From Sphingobacteriales bacterium (GTDB lineage Bacteria; Bacteroidota; Bacteroidia; Chitinophagales; Chitinophagaceae), in contig JAIXSZ010000016.1 of NCBI GenBank assembly GCA_027484425.1, forward strand, positions 62,001-126,000: a stretch of DNA of 64,000 bases. Reading direction: 5' to 3'. A model generated the notes under the pieces. That model was not told the DNA's origin, made no database searches, and saw only the letters and a program-made list of their open reading frames with translations. Positions 35,090 through 44,504 of the stretch are shown piece by piece. Position 1 is the stretch's first letter; every line of letters begins with the position of its first letter. Both the position numbers and the translations under genes were made by a program.

Positions 35090-36877
35090 ATGAAATTATT
35101 AATGCAATACCTAGCCAGGTATAAAATGATGATTGTACTAGCCATAGTACTCGCTGCTGTCAATCAGAGTTTTTCCCTGCTCGATCCGCTGATAGCCGGT
35201 AAACTAATGGACCGCTATGTAAATCACCCCCTTACCCACGACAAACAAGGACTCCTGCATCGCGACCTAGCCACCTACATGACAGGCGCACTCGGCCTCA
35301 TAGCTGCGCTCATAGGTGTGGCTATGGTATCCCGTATAGCCAAAAACTTTCAAGACTATGTGGTAAACGTAGTCATACAAAAGTATGGTGCCCGGCTCTA
35401 TACAGATGGGCTGCGTCATGCCCTCAGGTTGCCCTATCAGGAGTTCGAAGACCAAAGCAGCGGCCAAACCCTATCCATATTACAAAAAGTCCGTACCGAC
35501 TGCGAGAAGTTCATACAGTCGTTTTTTAATGTACTACTACCCACCATCATAGGTATAGTATTCGTTATCATTTATGCCTTTGCACTCAGCCCATTGCTGC
35601 CACTTATATACTTGGGTGGTGCAGGTGTGTTGGCACTACTCACCAATTCGCTCAGCAAGCGCATAAAAACAGTGCAGAAAAACATCGTCAAAGAAACCAA
35701 TGCACTAGCAGGTTCTACCACCGAGTCGCTCAGAAACATAGAACTCGTCAAAAGCCTGGGGCTTACACATCAAGAAATTCGCAGACTCAATGCCACTACC
35801 ATCAAGATACTGCAACTAGAGCTTAAAAAAGTACGCAGTATACGCACCATCTCCTTCATTCAGGGCACATTTGTCAACCTGCTCAGGCAGGGCATCGTTA
35901 TGTGTTTGCTTTATTTTATATATGGTGGTGCTATCACTCCCGGTCAGTACCTCACACTTATATTTTATTCATTCTTCATATTTGGACCCATGCAGGAGAT
36001 AGGCAATGTCATCATGTCTTACAGAGAGGCAGAAGCATCGCTCAACAATATGCAGGAACTACTGAAAAAGCCAGTAGAATTTACCCCCGAAAAGCCAGAA
36101 TCTGTCAAGGGCATTGAAACTGTAAAATTCGATAACGTCACCTTCAAGCACAACAGCTCCTCGCGCCCTGCGCTTGATGGTATCTCGTTCGATGTAAAAC
36201 TCGGCGAAACCGTAGCCTTTGTAGGGCCGTCGGGCAGCGGTAAAACCACACTCGTAAAACTGCTGGTAGGGCTCTATCACCCCATCAACGGACACATATT
36301 CTACAACGGTCACACCGAGCAAACCATCGACTACGAAGAGCTCCGCCACCAGATGGGATTGGTAACCCAAGACCCACAACTGTTTTCAGGTACCATAAAA
36401 GAAAACCTACTCTTCGTAAACCCCAATGCCACCGAAGAACAGATACAAGAAGTACTACAACAAGCCGCCTGCCAAAACCTCCTCTCTCGTGCCGAAAATG
36501 GACTCGATACCATGATAGGCGAGGGTGGGCTAAAGTTATCAGGTGGCGAGCGTCAGCGTATATCCATAGCCAGGGCATTGCTCCGTCACCCCCGCCTCAT
36601 GATATTCGACGAGGCCACCTCAGCACTCGATTCCCTCACCGAAGACGACATATCCCAAACCATACGCTCCATCACTGCACGTAGGCAGCACATCACCATC
36701 ATGATAGCCCACCGCCTATCCACCATCATGCATGCCGACCGCATATACGTACTAGAAAAAGGAAATGTAGTAGAAACAGGCTCCCACGACGAACTTCTAA
36801 CCGAAAAAGGCCTCTACTACGCCATGTGGCGCCAGCAGATAGGCGAAAACAAAGAACAGCCTGTTACTAAAAAGTAA
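35090..36877 (+). CDS. ABC exporter half-transporter (MsbA-like)
   Basis: 595 residues from ATG 35090; an upstream in-frame ATG at 35060 would put the promoter box inside the gene. Six membrane segments occupy about residues 1-310, then the ATPase domain: Walker A GPSGSGKTT at 379-387, Q-loop LVTQDPQLF, signature LSGGERQ at 483-489, Walker B LMIFDEATSALD, and H-loop IAHRLST. It works as a homo- or heterodimer; the substrate is likely a lipid, peptide or drug and cannot be told from sequence. It ends in convergence with aspS. Confidence 0.88.
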   Translation: MKLLMQYLARYKMMIVLAIVLAAVNQSFSLLDPLIAGKLMDRYVNHPLTHDKQGLLHRDLATYMTGALGLIAALIGVAMVSRIAKNFQDYVVNVVIQKYGARLYTDGLRHALRLPYQEFEDQSSGQTLSILQKVRTDCEKFIQSFFNVLLPTIIGIVFVIIYAFALSPLLPLIYLGGAGVLALLTNSLSKRIKTVQKNIVKETNALAGSTTESLRNIELVKSLGLTHQEIRRLNATTIKILQLELKKVRSIRTISFIQGTFVNLLRQGIVMCLLYFIYGGAITPGQYLTLIFYSFFIFGPMQEIGNVIMSYREAEASLNNMQELLKKPVEFTPEKPESVKGIETVKFDNVTFKHNSSSRPALDGISFDVKLGETVAFVGPSGSGKTTLVKLLVGLYHPINGHIFYNGHTEQTIDYEELRHQMGLVTQDPQLFSGTIKENLLFVNPNATEEQIQEVLQQAACQNLLSRAENGLDTMIGEGGLKLSGGERQRISIARALLRHPRLMIFDEATSALDSLTEDDISQTIRSITARRQHITIMIAHRLSTIMHADRIYVLEKGNVVETGSHDELLTEKGLYYAMWRQQIGENKEQPVTKK

Positions 36878-36917
36878 ATCAATTACTTATGTATAATACA
36901 TTAATTTAATTCATGAA

Positions 36918-36954
36918 AAAAGGGCTAAGGAAAATACATTTCCTCAGCCCTTTT
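36918..36954. terminator. Bidirectional terminator between the ABC gene and aspS
   Basis: Arms 36918-36933 and 36939-36954 pair over 16 positions with one A-C mismatch and a 5-base loop. AAAA on the left and TTTT on the right give U-tracts for both convergent genes. Confidence 0.8.
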
Positions 36955-36974
36955 CTATAGTTCCTAACTGTAGC

Positions 36975-38747
36975 TTAGTTCAGCCCCAGTTCTTTCTTTT
37001 GGTTGTCATCTATCCCCGATGGGGCATCCAGCATCACATCTCTGCCACTATTGTTCTTGGGGAAAGCTATATAGTCACGTATGCTTTCTTGGCCCCCCAG
37101 TAGCGCACACAGCCTATCAAACCCAAACGCTATACCACCATGTGGAGGCGCACCATACTCAAATGCCCCCATCAAAAACCCGAACTTATCTTGTGCCTCT
37201 TCCTTACTCATACCCAGTGCCGCAAACATCTTTTCCTGCAGGTCACGTCTGAAAATCCTTATCGATCCACCACCTATTTCAGTGCCATTCAGCACTATGT
37301 CATAGGCATTAGCTTTGATGTCAGCATACTTGCTCAGGTCATTCATCCACTCTATATGCTCAGGCTTTGGCGATGTAAAAGGGTGGTGTCTTGCCACCCA
37401 GCGGTTAGCCTCTTCATCATGCTCCAGCAGCGGGAAATCTATTACCCACAGCGGCTTATATACATCTGGGTTGCGCAGTCCCAGCCTGTTACCCATCTCT
37501 AGGCGCAGCTCGCTCATGGCCTTGCGGGTACGGGTTTCAGCACCAGCCAGCAGCAGTATCAGGTCGCCAGGTGAGGCATGACAGGCAGTAGCTATTTCTT
37601 TCAGTTTTACCTCGTCAAAGAACTTATCCACACTGCTTTTGCAGCTACCATCCGCATTAATTCTTATATACACCAGCCCGCTCATACCTATCTGTGGGCG
37701 TTTCACCCATTCAGTCAGTTCGTCCACCTGCTTACGGGTATACTCACTGCATCCCGGCACACTTATAGCCAGCACACTTTCAGCATTCGCAAACACCGGG
37801 AACACCACTCCTTCCTTACCCCCACCAAAGTCAAATGAAGTACCGCCCACAGGTGTTTTCAGGTTAGCTATCTTCATCTCAAACCTGATGTCGGGCTTGT
37901 CATTGCCATAGTGCCACATAGCATCATCCCACGTCATACGCGGAAAAGCCTCTGTTATACTCACGCCCTTCACATCATAAAACACATGTTTGAATAACCC
38001 CTCAAATGTGTTCAGTATATCCTCCTGCTCCACAAAACTCATCTCGCAGTCTACCTGTGTAAACTCCGGCTGACGGTCGGCGCGTAGGTCCTCATCTCTA
38101 AAGCATTTTACTATCTGGTAATAGCGGTCATAGCCACTCACCATCAGCAGTTGTTTAAAGGTCTGTGGGCTTTGTGGCAGTGCATAATACTGCCCTTCGT
38201 TCATGCGGCTGGGCACCACAAAGTCGCGCGCACCCTCAGGTGTACTCCTTATCAAGAACGGTGTTTCTATATCCCAAAACCCCTGACTGTCCAGATAGTT
38301 GCGCACAGATCTGTTTACCTTGTACCTCAGCTCCATATTGCGGCGCAGGGTAGGGCGGCGCAGGTCCAGATATCTGTATTTCATACGCAGCTCATCACCA
38401 CCATCTGTCTCTTCCTCTATCGTAAATGGGGGCGTCGCCGCTACATTGATAATGGTGAAATCTGTTACCTCTATTTCAATATCGCCAGTAGGTATTTTAG
38501 CGTTCTTGTTACTACGCTCCACTACCTTACCTGTTACTTGTATCACATATTCTCTGCCTAATGGCTGTGCATCTAGGCGGGCATTCAGTGCTTCGTTAAA
38601 TAGTAGTTGGGTAATACCATATCGGTCTCTTAGGTCAGTAAACGTTATACTCCCAAATTTTCTGATGGTTTGTACCCATCCTGCCAGTGTTACTGTAGTA
38701 TTGGTGTGTTGTGCCCGTAGCTCACCACACGTATGTGTACGATACAT
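36975..38747 (-). CDS. aspS: Aspartyl-tRNA synthetase
   Basis: 590 residues, the size of the bacterial-type enzyme. It begins with the OB-fold anticodon-binding domain ([23 protein letters not shown]). Class II motif 2 is seen as [21 protein letters not shown] and motif 3 as GIAFGFDRL near the end, with the bacterial insertion (GAD) domain between them. It charges tRNA-Asp. On the minus strand TATCTTCG (38774-38781) upstream of the start is a likely -7 box. Unusually long first arm of C-ending codons on the + strand fits the local skew. Confidence 0.96.
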   Translation of the reverse strand: MYRTHTCGELRAQHTNTTVTLAGWVQTIRKFGSITFTDLRDRYGITQLLFNEALNARLDAQPLGREYVIQVTGKVVERSNKNAKIPTGDIEIEVTDFTIINVAATPPFTIEEETDGGDELRMKYRYLDLRRPTLRRNMELRYKVNRSVRNYLDSQGFWDIETPFLIRSTPEGARDFVVPSRMNEGQYYALPQSPQTFKQLLMVSGYDRYYQIVKCFRDEDLRADRQPEFTQVDCEMSFVEQEDILNTFEGLFKHVFYDVKGVSITEAFPRMTWDDAMWHYGNDKPDIRFEMKIANLKTPVGGTSFDFGGGKEGVVFPVFANAESVLAISVPGCSEYTRKQVDELTEWVKRPQIGMSGLVYIRINADGSCKSSVDKFFDEVKLKEIATACHASPGDLILLLAGAETRTRKAMSELRLEMGNRLGLRNPDVYKPLWVIDFPLLEHDEEANRWVARHHPFTSPKPEHIEWMNDLSKYADIKANAYDIVLNGTEIGGGSIRIFRRDLQEKMFAALGMSKEEAQDKFGFLMGAFEYGAPPHGGIAFGFDRLCALLGGQESIRDYIAFPKNNSGRDVMLDAPSGIDDNQKKELGLN

Positions 38748-38831
38748 AAAATGATTAATTTAATAAGATTTTGCGAAGATAGCTATTAATATGGGGTATA
38801 GAAAATAGACAATAGTCCTTTGCGGTAGCTC

Positions 38832-39629
38832 CTAATAGTTCACTATCCTGCGCACCATTCTCAGCGCATGGGTGCGTTTCTTGAGCGATAGGCTTATGAT
38901 GCCCCCTTGGTCTATTTTGTCTATCACTACTCTACCAGCAGTGTCAGTGGCATGTATGATGGTTTCATTGTCTAGCAGTATACCCACATGATTGATGGCT
39001 CCTTCTCTTTCTTCAAAAAAAGCCAAATCCCCACAGCGCGCATTCACCAGAAAATCTACCAGTTCACCCTGTGTGGCCTGCTGCGCTGCATCTCTGAGTA
39101 TCCGGTGGTTACAAAGTTTATACACCATTTGGCTATACCCCGAGCAGTCTATGCCGCTAAGGCTTCTGCCACCCCACTGGTAAGGCGCATGCAGATAGCT
39201 CACAGCGGCCTCTCTTAGCGCCTCAGCACTAGGGGGTGTTTTCAGGATATTGTGTTTATCGCCCTTGTATTTGCCTGTATATACTCCGGTTTTTATTTTG
39301 CCGCCATTCATGCCCAGTAGCTCACTGCCTGGGTGTAGGGGCATTTCAGCATGGTCATACACGATTTTGCCACCACTGCCACACACACCATATTTAGTTT
39401 CTTTCCTGTATTCCTTCTTTTGCAGGGTGCTCAGTTGCGATAGTTTGCACCAGCCTTCATAGTCATCCCAAGCACACCTTATTTTGGCCCAGTCGCGGTT
39501 GTTTATTTGCGTTATTTCTGCTTTTTCGCCCCATAGCAGTTGTGTGGTCTGTTCTGCGGTATGATAGGGTTCTATTCTTACCGGCATCACAGCCACATTG
39601 CAATACGCATATCCGAGCACCATGGGCAT
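38832..39629 (-). CDS. NlpC/P60 (C40) peptidase with SH3-like domains
   Basis: 265 residues. The C-terminal NlpC/P60 domain has Cys162 in GIDCSGYSQ, His214 in NHVGI and His226 in IIHAT as the catalytic set; the region before it (about 15-80) fits bacterial SH3 domains, with the YEGWCKLSQL end. Such enzymes cut gamma-D-Glu-diaminopimelate bonds of cell-wall peptides (YkfC-like). No strong signal peptide is visible, so it may recycle wall peptides in the cytosol. A second in-frame ATG lies two codons later. Confidence 0.85.
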   Translation of the reverse strand: MPMVLGYAYCNVAVMPVRIEPYHTAEQTTQLLWGEKAEITQINNRDWAKIRCAWDDYEGWCKLSQLSTLQKKEYRKETKYGVCGSGGKIVYDHAEMPLHPGSELLGMNGGKIKTGVYTGKYKGDKHNILKTPPSAEALREAAVSYLHAPYQWGGRSLSGIDCSGYSQMVYKLCNHRILRDAAQQATQGELVDFLVNARCGDLAFFEEREGAINHVGILLDNETIIHATDTAGRVVIDKIDQGGIISLSLKKRTHALRMVRRIVNY

Positions 39630-39732
39630 AATCTAAGTCAGTATTTTTTTATTGATTGGGTAAAGTTAATATTATGTGCTATTGTCTGGTGCATTAGTTT
39701 TTAACATAGTGTATATATATGTATGAACCCTG

Positions 39733-39766
39733 TTTTGGCATCTACCGAAATGTTTTACTAACTTAG
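39733..39766 (+). promoter_or_regulatory. Promoter of rny
   Basis: TTTTG (39733-39737) and TAACTTAG (39759-39766) are 21 bases apart, near the Bacteroidota consensus. The leader to ATG 39862 would be about 90 bases. Confidence 0.5.
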
Positions 39767-39861
39767 CACGCTAATACTATGCCCATCTTTCACATTAAAA
39801 ATGTAATTAATGAAAAGTGTGCAGGTCAATTATATTAATCAAACAAAATCTTTAACACATT

Positions 39862-41436
39862 ATGGGATCCACCATCATAGCCGTTGTCGTGGCGATAGGG
39901 GCTTTAATCATAGGTATATTTTTAGGCAAGATAATATTTGCTAAAAACACAAAACAGCAGGTAGACGATGCCGACGCACTCGCCAAAAAAACGATAGAAG
40001 ACGCCAAAACACTGGCCGAAACACTGAAGGAGAAAAAAATACTCGAAGCCAAAGAACATTTTTTACAACTAAAAAGCACTCACGAAAAAGAAGTAACACA
40101 ACGCAACCAGAAACTAGTAGAAAACGAAAACAAACTAAAACAACAACAACAGCAGCTTAACGATAAAACATCTGCACTTCAAAGGCAAGTACAAGAAAAC
40201 GAAGCACTTAAAGAAAACCTGGAAAGTCAGACTAAAGCCTTTAATATTAAGCGTGCAGAACTAGACAAACACCACGAAGAGCACGTAAAAAGACTGGAGA
40301 AAGTAGCAGGGCTATCGGCAGAACAAGCCAAGATAGAACTGATGGAAGTGGTGAAGGAAGAAGCCCGCACTCGTGCTATGGCTCATGTGAAGGACATAAT
40401 GGAGGAAGCGAAAATAAACGCTACCAAAGAGGCTAAGAAAATCATCATTCAAAGTATTCAGCGCACCGCTGCAGAGCAAACTATAGAGAACGCTATAACA
40501 GTGTTCAACCTCGAGAGCGATGAAATAAAAGGACAAATCATTGGTCGTGAGGGGCGCAATATTCGTGCACTAGAGGCTGCCACCGGTGTAGACCTTATAA
40601 TAGACGATACCCCCGAGGCTATAGTGCTCAGCTGTTTCGACCCACTACGCCGCGAGATAGCACGCTTGTCGCTGCAGCGCTTGGTGCAAGATGGTCGTAT
40701 ACACCCAGCCCGTATAGAGGAAGTGGTAGAAAAAACCAAGAAGCAACTGGAAGAGCAGATAATGGAGATAGGCGAGCGCACCATTATAGAGCTGGGAGTA
40801 CATGGTCTGCACAAAGACCTGGTGAGACTGGTGGGCAAAATGCGTTTCCGTTCCTCATATGGTCAAAACCTGTTGATGCACTCTAAAGAAACAGCCAATC
40901 TGTGTGGTATTATGGCTGCAGAGTTAGGGCTGGGTCAGAAGATGGTGAAACTGGCTAAGCGTGCTGGTCTGCTGCACGATATAGGCAAGGTGCCTGACGA
41001 AGAAACTGAACTTAGCCACGCACTGCTGGGTGCTAAGGTAGCTGAGCGTTGCGGTGAGCATGCTGCCATTGTGAATGCCATAGGTGCCCACCACGACGAG
41101 ATGGAGATGCTCTACATCATATCGCCTATAGTGCAGGCGTGTGATGCCATAAGCGGTGCACGCCCGGGTGCAAGGCGCGAAATGATGCAAAGCTATATGC
41201 AGCGTATCAAAGACCTGGAAAACATAGCAATGGCATACACAGGCGTAGAAAAAGCGTATGCCATACAGGCAGGGCGCGAACTACGTGTGATGGTAGAAGC
41301 CGACAAAGTAAGCGATGCCGACAGCCAAAAGCTATCTTTCGAGATAGCCGATAAGATTCAGAAAGAAATGCAATATCCGGGTCAGATAAAAATCACCGTT
41401 ATCCGCGAGCTACGTGCTGTTAACGTAGCCCGATAA
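39862..41436 (+). CDS. rny: Ribonuclease Y
   Basis: 524 residues. An N-terminal membrane anchor ([18 protein letters not shown]) is followed by a long coiled coil (about 30-210, rich in Glu, Lys, Gln), a KH domain with [20 protein letters not shown], and an HD domain with [11 protein letters not shown], its His-Asp pair binding the metal. RNase Y starts decay of many mRNAs at the inner membrane. Stands alone with its own promoter and terminator. Confidence 0.95.
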   Translation: MGSTIIAVVVAIGALIIGIFLGKIIFAKNTKQQVDDADALAKKTIEDAKTLAETLKEKKILEAKEHFLQLKSTHEKEVTQRNQKLVENENKLKQQQQQLNDKTSALQRQVQENEALKENLESQTKAFNIKRAELDKHHEEHVKRLEKVAGLSAEQAKIELMEVVKEEARTRAMAHVKDIMEEAKINATKEAKKIIIQSIQRTAAEQTIENAITVFNLESDEIKGQIIGREGRNIRALEAATGVDLIIDDTPEAIVLSCFDPLRREIARLSLQRLVQDGRIHPARIEEVVEKTKKQLEEQIMEIGERTIIELGVHGLHKDLVRLVGKMRFRSSYGQNLLMHSKETANLCGIMAAELGLGQKMVKLAKRAGLLHDIGKVPDEETELSHALLGAKVAERCGEHAAIVNAIGAHHDEMEMLYIISPIVQACDAISGARPGARREMMQSYMQRIKDLENIAMAYTGVEKAYAIQAGRELRVMVEADKVSDADSQKLSFEIADKIQKEMQYPGQIKITVIRELRAVNVAR

Positions 41437-41459
41437 CGCTAACAGATATACTACATACA

Positions 41460-41495
41460 AAATAGGCTGTCCATCATCTGGGCAGCCTATTTTTA
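41460..41495 (+). terminator. Terminator of rny
   Basis: A stem of 12 pairs (41461-41472 with 41480-41491, one T-G pair) with a 7-base loop is followed by TTTATT. It lies 25 bases after the rny stop. Confidence 0.8.
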
Positions 41496-41527
41496 TTATT
41501 TATGTTACCAGCTTTTCGTTCGCTTAT

Positions 41528-41564
41528 CATCGCTGGTTGTGTCACTCGCTTGTACGTTCAGGGC
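41528..41564 (+). repeat. 37-base dispersed repeat, copy B
   Basis: Matches 28963-28999 at 34 of 37 bases. It lies about 35 bases after the rny terminator. Confidence 0.65.
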
Positions 41565-41657
41565 AGTGGGGCATCGAATCGACGGAAATAGTTAGATTTT
41601 CCTTAAGTACATAAAATATAGTGAAGAAAAATAGAGTTGAAAATCTTCGCCACTTTT

Positions 41658-42224
41658 TTATGCATGAAGTGTATCGAGTAAAATTGTTTTTACGTTTCTT
41701 CTCTGTAATTCGGATGCGAAGTCGTCAATTGTTTTATCATTGAAACTTCCTTCCCAACAATCTGCTTCAAGCCAGATGCAATAATAGCGGGTTGTTTGGT
41801 TCCCCCTTTGTACGTCTATATAGTTATTGAGAAATAACAGGAATAATAATTTCCGCCAGTTTGATGTATATTCCCCAATGTTTACATTTGTTATTGATTC
41901 CAACGGAATGATATTGTATTTCTTGAACGGGAAATTAGGATTCACAATAACCAATGCATCAGACGTTATCGCAAAGTTGTTGCTACGGCATGCAGATACT
42001 AAATAATATATACAAGACCATAATCCTAGAATTACAATCAAAAATAACTGCCATTGAGGATAACAAATGAAAATTGCATATCCACCACCAACCCAAAGAA
42101 TCAACAACGTACCTATTACTGGAAACATCATAGGACTGTAGAAGATTTCATATGTATCATATCCCAGAGCAACTAGAATTTTATCTACTCTTTTATCTTT
42201 GTTGACAGTAACTTCTTTAGACAT
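41658..42224 (-). CDS. Two-segment membrane protein with PH-like domain, unknown function
   Basis: 188 residues. Two hydrophobic segments, MFPVIGTLLILWVGGGYAIF (about 33-52) and WQLFLIVILGLWSCIYYLV (about 58-76), precede a soluble C-terminal part with FAITSDALVIVNPNFPFKKYNIIPLESI-like strands that suggest a bacterial pleckstrin-homology domain. It begins 11 bases after the HicB-like gene on the same strand, so the two are likely cotranscribed. Why a membrane protein sits where HicA usually is remains open. Confidence 0.55.
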   Translation of the reverse strand: MSKEVTVNKDKRVDKILVALGYDTYEIFYSPMMFPVIGTLLILWVGGGYAIFICYPQWQLFLIVILGLWSCIYYLVSACRSNNFAITSDALVIVNPNFPFKKYNIIPLESITNVNIGEYTSNWRKLLFLLFLNNYIDVQRGNQTTRYYCIWLEADCWEGSFNDKTIDDFASELQRRNVKTILLDTLHA

Positions 42225-42235
42225 TTACAGAGTTT

Positions 42236-42385
42236 TTATTCAAGATATAGATTTATTGCCTCGTCCAAATTTTTTAATGCCTCTTCTCGAGTATCACCAA
42301 AACTCGAAATATCTATATTCAGGCATTGGGCTACATAACATACCCCTTCTTTCCACACTATATTTTCTGTTATACGTAGTTCCAT
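42236..42385 (-). CDS. HicB-like small protein (antitoxin family)
   Basis: 49 residues, below the size normally listed by gene finders. The product has the HicB-like pattern MELRITENIVWKEG, then YVAQCLNIDISSFGDT and a helix EEALKNLDEAINLYLE. HicB antitoxins have this partial RNase H-like fold, and pair with the toxin HicA. No HicA gene is adjacent; instead a membrane protein follows after 11 bases. The lack of a DNA-binding domain is usual for the short form. Confidence 0.65.
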   Translation of the reverse strand: MELRITENIVWKEGVCYVAQCLNIDISSFGDTREEALKNLDEAINLYLE

Positions 42386-42505
42386 AGCATAGTGTATTTG
42401 TTATAATATAAGACAATTGAACTTAAAAACATGCGACACTGGCAGTATTTGTAGCCTTACTTTTATGCCTTAGCGAACTTGTGCCAGCGGAAATACTGCA
42501 GATAT

Positions 42506-42838
42506 TTACATTAAATTAGCGGCAACAAGAATAGCAATAAGATCCTTATCATCAATCGATTCTTTTTCGGATTTGTCGTAAATAGATAAAAGAAAAACAC
42601 TCTTTTGCACAACTTTCACGCATGTTATTACCCTCGACCCACCACTTTTTCCTTTTCCTTTCGATTTTATTGACATGCGTATTTTGTAACAGTCTTTCCC
42701 TATAGAAACTCCTGACAATGGTTCTGTACTTAGTGTACTAATCAACGTTAAAATATCCTCTTTTACAGAAGGATATTTTTTCAGTAGGCTCTTTAGTTCT
42801 TTTTCAAATAGTTTTGTTGAAAAAATTTCAAAGCTCAT
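42506..42838 (-). CDS. RelE-like toxin
   Basis: 110 residues, with the opening FEIFSTKLFEKELKSLLKKYPSVKEDIL and the strands CYKIRMSIKSKGKGKSGGSRVITCV and VFLLSIYDKSEKESI, which fit the RelE/ParE superfamily. It overlaps the antitoxin gene upstream by 11 bases in another frame. RelE toxins usually cut mRNA at the ribosomal A site. Confidence 0.7.
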   Translation of the reverse strand: MSFEIFSTKLFEKELKSLLKKYPSVKEDILTLISTLSTEPLSGVSIGKDCYKIRMSIKSKGKGKSGGSRVITCVKVVQKSVFLLSIYDKSEKESIDDKDLIAILVAANLM

Positions 42839-43055
42839 TCAATAGTTGTTCAGCGGTTTTTAGTTTAATTTTTCCTTGCAAATGCTCATTTACTTCGTTC
42901 AAAGCATCTTTTAATTCTTTTGCCCTCTTTACTTGTTTGGAAGTTAGCTTTTTAACAGTTTTCTTTTCTTCTATTACAAGGAAGTCGAGTTCCTTTGCAA
43001 GCAACATAAAGAAAGGCAATTTATGATCTGGAATATTTATTGTCAGCTCTGCCAT
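42828..43055 (-). CDS. Antitoxin partner of the RelE-like toxin
   Basis: 75 residues from the ATG at 43055, giving MAELTINIPDHKLPFFMLLAK; an ATG seven codons upstream is possible. The start has a beta-strand suited to ribbon contact, and the rest is a Lys/Glu-rich helix. Its last 11 bases overlap the toxin start, so both are translated together. Confidence 0.65.
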   Translation of the reverse strand: MAELTINIPDHKLPFFMLLAKELDFLVIEEKKTVKKLTSKQVKRAKELKDALNEVNEHLQGKIKLKTAEQLLNEL

Positions 43056-43321
43056 GGTATTATTTTGATTGAGCAAATTTAAAGAAATAAATCAGGAGAT
43101 GATTCTACGATATACGTGCTGTTCTCATTGGAAACCTTTTCTTGCAAATATATCTCCCCCCCTTTTTCTCAAACTGTTATAATTTTCAATTAGCTGAAAA
43201 TTATCCTGATGCAAAAAGAGAAATATGCCTCTTAGCTCACCGACTGAGAACTGGCATCATTAGGCATTTGACAATCGTAAGAAGGTGATCGTTCCAGAAT
43301 TTAATAGTTTATAACATGAAG

Positions 43322-43573
43322 TCATTCATAAATTTCCTTCCTATGACCAGCAGCTACTATGTACACTGTAAGTATGTGATCATTGATATCATATACTATT
43401 CGGTAATTACCTTTTCTTATTCGGTAACCCGGGCGATTTTTTAGTTTTTTATATCCACTGGGTCTCGGATTATCCGCTAATGAAATTATCGCTTCCTTTA
43501 CTCGGGTATAATCAGGTTCTGGTATTTTCAGAAGCTGTTTCTCAACATGTTTCTCAATTAATAATTGATACAT
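43322..43573 (-). CDS. RelE/YoeB-superfamily toxin
   Basis: 83 residues from the ATG at 43573; an upstream in-frame ATG 13 codons earlier would overlap the antitoxin stop and is less likely. The core KLKNRPGYRIRKGNYRIVYDINDHILTVYIVAAGHRKEIY is split here only by description: strands GYRIRKGNYRIVYDI and LTVYIVAAGHRKEIY are the clear RelE hallmarks, with Arg and the final His/Arg/Lys/Tyr being the usual catalytic group. The antitoxin gene ends 7 bases upstream. Confidence 0.8.
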   Translation of the reverse strand: MYQLLIEKHVEKQLLKIPEPDYTRVKEAIISLADNPRPSGYKKLKNRPGYRIRKGNYRIVYDINDHILTVYIVAAGHRKEIYE

Positions 43574-43580
43574 TACATTA

Positions 43581-43778
43581 CTAGTGTTTACGTTTAGCTT
43601 CAATTGCTGCAAACATATCAGCTGCGGGAACGTATTCTTGCTTACGTTCTTTAGCTTTGTCGTAAGCTTTTATACAAGCATATTCGTCTAGCTCCTCTAG
43701 CATTTTTTCGTAGTCTTTGATAGGTAAAATAACAGCAACTTTTTGACCTGAATTATCTGTTATAAATTGATTTTTCAT
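43581..43778 (-). CDS. Phd/YefM-type antitoxin
   Basis: 65 residues: FITDNSGQKVAVILPIKDYEKMLEELDEY is a standard Phd/YefM start, with the helix that meets the toxin at the end. The toxin gene starts 7 bases after its stop. The antitoxin is expected to repress its own promoter. Confidence 0.8.
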   Translation of the reverse strand: MKNQFITDNSGQKVAVILPIKDYEKMLEELDEYACIKAYDKAKERKQEYVPAADMFAAIEAKRKH

Positions 43779-43913
43779 GTTGTAAAGTTAAGTATTTTTC
43801 AATTTGCGAAATCTAATCAATCACCCCGATGGGAATCTTGTTAGCACATCCATATATGCAACCTTATTGCACAATTGGAGCTTTTTATTGCACTATTATA
43901 TACTCCAAGCTAA

Positions 43914-44384
43914 TCATGGATATACAATGTGCCAATTCATCTTAACTATTGAATCGTAATTTACCTTGTATACTTTCGAGTATGCCCTATGTGCGACAAT
44001 ACTGTCCCACGGTTGCGAATACAATACCGCCGAATCTATCACATAAACAAATATGCCTCTATACCTATCTCCCGGTTTGAAATATTCACTCCAACATCCA
44101 TTTGGTATTCTCAGGATGTTTGTTTCGGTTGCTCCAGAAAGCACTCTATTGTATTGCGAATCACGACCAAGCATTGCTGCAGACACTCGCCAGTCATTTC
44201 CAAACAAATCATTGAACTTTTCCCAATCTGTCGAATCAAGTACATCTGTATAGGCATGGTATACCGATACCGTCGATTGATTTGTGAAAGGAATATCAAA
44301 ATGGGAGCAGTTACTAAACGGACGACACGAGAGTATCAAAAACGAAATTGTAGTTATTTGAATAACATTCTTCAGTACCCGCAT
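43914..44384 (-). CDS. Lipoprotein of a paralogous family, unknown function
   Basis: 156 residues. Lipobox FLILSC gives a lipoprotein. The end shares a pattern with the gene at 45909-46358: FVYVIDSAVLYSQPWDSI and the terminal W-x-V/I-x-YP. The central region has NGCWSEYF and Tyr/Asp-rich strands. No domain name is known to me. Leftward, between toxin-antitoxin pairs. Confidence 0.55.
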   Translation of the reverse strand: MRVLKNVIQITTISFLILSCRPFSNCSHFDIPFTNQSTVSVYHAYTDVLDSTDWEKFNDLFGNDWRVSAAMLGRDSQYNRVLSGATETNILRIPNGCWSEYFKPGDRYRGIFVYVIDSAVLYSQPWDSIVAHRAYSKVYKVNYDSIVKMNWHIVYP

Positions 44385-44504
44385 TATGTATATGATTTAA
44401 TGTTAATATTATTCACTGGTCAGAGTTTGTAGCATAGCACTGTGATCTACATCTTGTCCGTAAGTTTAGTAGCAAAAAATAAAAACTAAATTCTGTATTC
44501 AATT

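Noticed and set aside
28910-35090. A CRISPR array in the repeat-rich region
   Set aside because: Repeats are 108 bases or scattered, spacers are irregular, and no cas genes are present.
37140-37502. Several plus-strand frames opposite aspS
   Set aside because: aspS is intact and highly conserved; the opposite frames are shadows rich in His and Cys.
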